Source: Acidimicrobiales bacterium (lineage in GTDB: Bacteria; Actinomycetota; Acidimicrobiia; Acidimicrobiales; UBA8190). From it: DNA of 7,707 nucleotides. Location of the stretch: NCBI GenBank assembly GCA_030042575.1, contig JASHZK010000053.1, positions 1 through 7,707 of the forward strand, written 5' to 3'. This document shows, piece by piece, positions 5,949-7,707 of the stretch. Every line of letters starts with the position of its first letter. The first letter of the stretch is position 1. The notes under the pieces were generated by a model. It worked only from the letters and a program-made list of their open reading frames with translations, searched no databases and had not been told where the DNA came from. The position numbers were made by a program, and so were the translations under genes.

Positions 5949-6971
5949 TCAGTCGGCCTCGGCGTGGTTCGCCGTCCAGTCGAGCAGCCTGCTCATCTCC
6001 CAGCTGTTGACGATCCGTTCCTGGGGTACCTCGGCGGCCACGGCCTGCTCGCAGCCGAGCACCTGCCACTCGAGCTGTCCGGGGGCGTGGGCGTCGGTGT
6101 CGATGCTGACCGAGCAACCAGCCGCCACTGCGGCGCGCAGCAGCTCCTCGGGCGGATCGCGCCGTTCGGGACGGGAATTGATCTCGACCGCGGTACCGGT
6201 GCGGGCGCAGGCGTCGAAGACCTCGTCGGGGTCGAATTGCGACTGGGGACGACCTCGGCCCACCAAGATCCTCCCCGTGCAGTGGCCGAGGATGTCGGTG
6301 TGCGGGCTCTCCACGGCTGCCACCATGCGTCGGGTCATCTCGAGGCGCTCCATGCGCAACTTGGAGTGGACGCTGGCCACTACCACGTCGAGGCGGGCCA
6401 GCAGCTCTTTTTCCTGATCGAGCGACCCGTCCTCCAAGATGTCCACTTCGATGCCGGTCAGGATCCGAAACGGCGCCAGTTCCTCGTTCAACTCGTCGAG
6501 CTCCTCGAGTTGCAGCCGCAGTCGAGCGGGATCGAGCCCGTGGGCCACGGTCAAACGAGGGCTGTGGTCGGTGAGAGCCAGGTACTGGTGTCCGAGCCGG
6601 CGCGCTGCTTCGGCCATGTCCCGGATGGGACTGCCGCCGTCGGACCAATTGGAGTGGCTGTGGCAATCACCCTTCAGCAGGGCCCGCAGAGCGGCCACCG
6701 CCGGAGCCGGCTCCGCTCGCTCTTCGTCCTCGAGGTGGCGGAGGTAACCGGGCTCCTTCCCGGCCAGCGCTTCCGCCACCACCTCGGAGGTGGTGTGGCC
6801 CACCCCTGCGATGTCGGTCAGACGCCCGGCCGCCGCCAGCTCGGTCAGGCGTTCGGGACTCACCTCGGCTACCACTGCGGCAGCCCGTCGAAAGGCACGC
6901 ACCTTGTAGGTGGGTGCCCGGTCGCGCTCGAGCAAAAAGGCGATCCGCTCCAGCGCCTCCACGGGGTCCAT
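5949..6971 (-). CDS. HHH + PHP domain phosphoesterase (DNA polymerase X-like, no polymerase core)
   Basis: The 340-residue protein combines two parts seen in bacterial DNA polymerase X. Residues 1-85 resemble the PolX N-terminal 8-kDa/HHH region: ALERIAFLLER, YKVRAFRRAAAVV, then a hairpin DIAGVGHTTSEVV at 53-65. Residues 100-310 are a PHP domain with its metal-binding set: HSH at 104-106, D111, H136 (LTDHS), E175 (GIEVDI), H202 (ASVHSK), H230 (GHCTG) and D293/H295 (DTDAH). All expected ligands are present, so phosphoesterase activity is likely; in PolX the PHP domain is a 3'-5' exonuclease and AP-site processor. The palm and fingers of PolX are absent. ATG 6971 is chosen because the open frame before it (to 7199) is Pro/Arg-rich, unlike the family, and antisense to the ligD start. 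A TACCTT box lies 9 bases before this ATG and no ribosome binding site is evident. Similar stand-alone proteins are, as I recall, common in actinobacteria. The position between ku and a LigD-type gene suggests DNA-end processing, which is inferred. Confidence 0.92.
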   Translation of the reverse strand: MDPVEALERIAFLLERDRAPTYKVRAFRRAAAVVAEVSPERLTELAAAGRLTDIAGVGHTTSEVVAEALAGKEPGYLRHLEDEERAEPAPAVAALRALLKGDCHSHSNWSDGGSPIRDMAEAARRLGHQYLALTDHSPRLTVAHGLDPARLRLQLEELDELNEELAPFRILTGIEVDILEDGSLDQEKELLARLDVVVASVHSKLRMERLEMTRRMVAAVESPHTDILGHCTGRILVGRGRPQSQFDPDEVFDACARTGTAVEINSRPERRDPPEELLRAAVAAGCSVSIDTDAHAPGQLEWQVLGCEQAVAAEVPQERIVNSWEMSRLLDWTANHAEAD

Positions 6972-6980
6972 CGAGGCTAG

Positions 6981-6986
6981 AAGGTA
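6981..6986 (-). promoter_or_regulatory. Putative -10 box (TACCTT) of the PHP gene
   Basis: On the minus strand, TACCTT fits TAnnnT and lies 9 bases before ATG 6971, with no ribosome binding site between them. This suggests a leaderless or nearly leaderless message. It lies in the 59-bp divergent gap (6972-7030) shared with the LigD-type gene, so both promoters must be packed back to back or overlap the coding starts. No -35 is clear. Confidence 0.3.
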
Positions 6987-7015
6987 CTCGGTGGTCTGCC
7001 GCCGGCACCTGCTGT

Positions 7016-7020
7016 GGGAG
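7016..7020 (+). promoter_or_regulatory. Ribosome binding site of the LigD-type gene
   Basis: GGGAG lies 10 bases before GTG 7031 and supports that start. No other start codon lies in frame in the divergent gap, and the homologous part of the protein begins within the first 10-15 codons. Confidence 0.45.
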
Positions 7021-7030
7021 CATCGCAACC

Positions 7031-7707
7031 GTGGCGAGTCGAGTCCCGCCGGTGGCGATCGAGGTCGAGGGGCGGACAGTGGCGGTGTCCAACCCCACCA
7101 AGGTCTTCTTCTCGGCCCGGCGAGAGACCAAGTTGGACCTGGTTCATTACTACCTGGCTGTCGGTTCCGGCGCCCTGCGCGGCGTGTACCAGCGGCCAAC
7201 CGTGCTCAAGCGTTATCCCAACGGCGCCGAGGGCGACTTCTTCTACCAGAAGCGGGTTCCGGCCACCCGGCCGGCGTGGCTGCAGACGGTCACCGTGTCG
7301 TTCCCCAGCGGTCGTCATGCCGAGGAGCTGTGCCCGGTGGACGTGGCCCACATCGTGTGGGCCGTCAATTTGGGCTGCCTGGACCTCAACCCGTGGCCGG
7401 TGCGAAGAGGAGATGTCGATCATCCCGACGAGTTGCGCGTCGACCTCGATCCTCAGCCCCAGGTGCCCTTCGACCACGTGCGCCGAGTGGCGATGGAGGT
7501 CCGTGAGGTCCTCGACGAGTACGGACTGCACGGGTTCCCCAAGACCTCCGGTTCGCGGGGGATCCACGTCAATGTCCCCGTCGAGCCGCATTGGGACTTC
7601 ACCGAGGTTCGCCGGGCGGCGCTGGCATTGGCGCGGGAGGTCGAGCGGCGCATGCCCGACATGGCCACCTCGGCCTGGTGGAAGGAACAGCGGGGCCAGA
7701 AGGTCTT
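7031..7707 (+). CDS. ligD: LigD-type NHEJ polymerase/primase domain, 3' end outside the window
   Basis: The frame from GTG 7031 stays open to the window end (225 full codons) and encodes the N-terminal part of an archaeo-eukaryotic-primase-type polymerase domain as in LigD. Landmarks are SNPTKVFF (20-27), DLVHYYLAV, a PTVLKRYPNG segment, VWAVNLGCLDLNPWPVR, the catalytic DLDP (D138 and D140) and KTSGSRGIHV. The two Asp positions are almost the same as in the mycobacterial LigD polymerase domain (D137, D139), which also supports the chosen start. The window ends at WWKEQRGQKVF, just before the expected D-Y-N-Q-N motif with the third metal-binding Asp. The enzyme adds or fills in (ribo)nucleotides at ends held by Ku. 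It could be a stand-alone polymerase or the first domain of a full LigD with phosphoesterase and ligase domains; the window cannot decide, so the symbol is provisional. It is divergent from the PHP gene across 59 bp. Confidence 0.92.
   Translation, partial: MASRVPPVAIEVEGRTVAVSNPTKVFFSARRETKLDLVHYYLAVGSGALRGVYQRPTVLKRYPNGAEGDFFYQKRVPATRPAWLQTVTVSFPSGRHAEELCPVDVAHIVWAVNLGCLDLNPWPVRRGDVDHPDELRVDLDPQPQVPFDHVRRVAMEVREVLDEYGLHGFPKTSGSRGIHVNVPVEPHWDFTEVRRAALALAREVERRMPDMATSAWWKEQRGQKV

Noticed and set aside
5521..6666. Minus-strand 381-residue frame across the unknown gene and PHP
   Set aside because: It is Arg/Pro/Gly-rich and low-complexity, in a different frame from the well-motivated PHP protein and antisense to the 132-residue gene. 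It is a typical shadow frame in high-GC DNA.
5964..6980. Plus-strand 338-residue frame antisense to the PHP gene
   Set aside because: Its sequence is rich in Gly, His and Val with no family features, while the opposite strand carries the complete PHP metal-binding set.
6972..7199. N-terminal extension of the PHP protein to 7199
   Set aside because: The 76 extra residues are Pro/Arg/Trp-rich and antisense to the start of the LigD-type gene; the conserved protein begins at MDPVEALERI (ATG 6971).

Overview
The window is high-GC DNA with short intergenic gaps and GTG as well as ATG starts. It carries a DegV-family protein, a Ku protein with a Rho_N/SAP-like C-terminal extension, a LigD-type polymerase, and a helix-hairpin-helix plus PHP protein of a kind familiar from actinobacteria. 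Together these suggest a chromosomal segment of a high-GC actinobacterium, possibly from the Acidimicrobiia. That placement is inferred from protein style only. I see no rRNA, tRNA, CRISPR array, insertion sequence or phage gene.

Layout, left to right: (1) 1-195 (+) is a C-terminal or short ORF at the window edge. (2) 247-1137 (+) is a DegV-family fatty-acid-binding protein. (3) 1070-1903 (-) is an alpha/beta hydrolase whose 3' end overlaps degV tail to tail by 68 bp. (4) 1904-2215 is a divergent regulatory gap. (5) 2216-3181 (+) is a pirin. (6) 3156-4247 (-) is a beta-ketoacyl-synthase-fold protein that has lost its nucleophilic Cys and one catalytic His; it overlaps pirin by 26 bp. (7) 4248-4426 is an AT-richer intergenic stretch. 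(8) 4427-5410 (-) is Ku. (9) 5547-5945 (+) encodes an unrecognised 132-residue protein. (10) 5949-6971 (-) is an HHH + PHP phosphoesterase resembling the ends of DNA polymerase X without its polymerase core. (11) 7031 to the window end (+) is the start of a LigD-type polymerase/primase gene.

The right half (4427-7707) is a non-homologous end-joining locus. Ku would bind broken DNA ends and the LigD-type polymerase would fill or template them. The PHP protein and the 132-residue protein lie between these two genes and are plausible accessory end-processing factors, by location only. The left half looks like unrelated metabolic or housekeeping genes: lipid binding, hydrolase, pirin and degenerate ketosynthase.

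From degV rightwards the genes mostly alternate in strand. All three convergent pairs overlap or nearly touch (68 bp overlap, 26 bp overlap, 3 bp gap). The three divergent gaps (312, 136 and 59 bp) must hold the promoters. Three genes without a good ribosome binding site have a TAnnnT hexamer 9-10 bases before their start, suggesting leaderless transcripts. The most interesting items are the ketosynthase-like protein with an Arg-His-Asp set instead of Cys-His-His, and the Ku / unknown / PHP / LigD neighbourhood.
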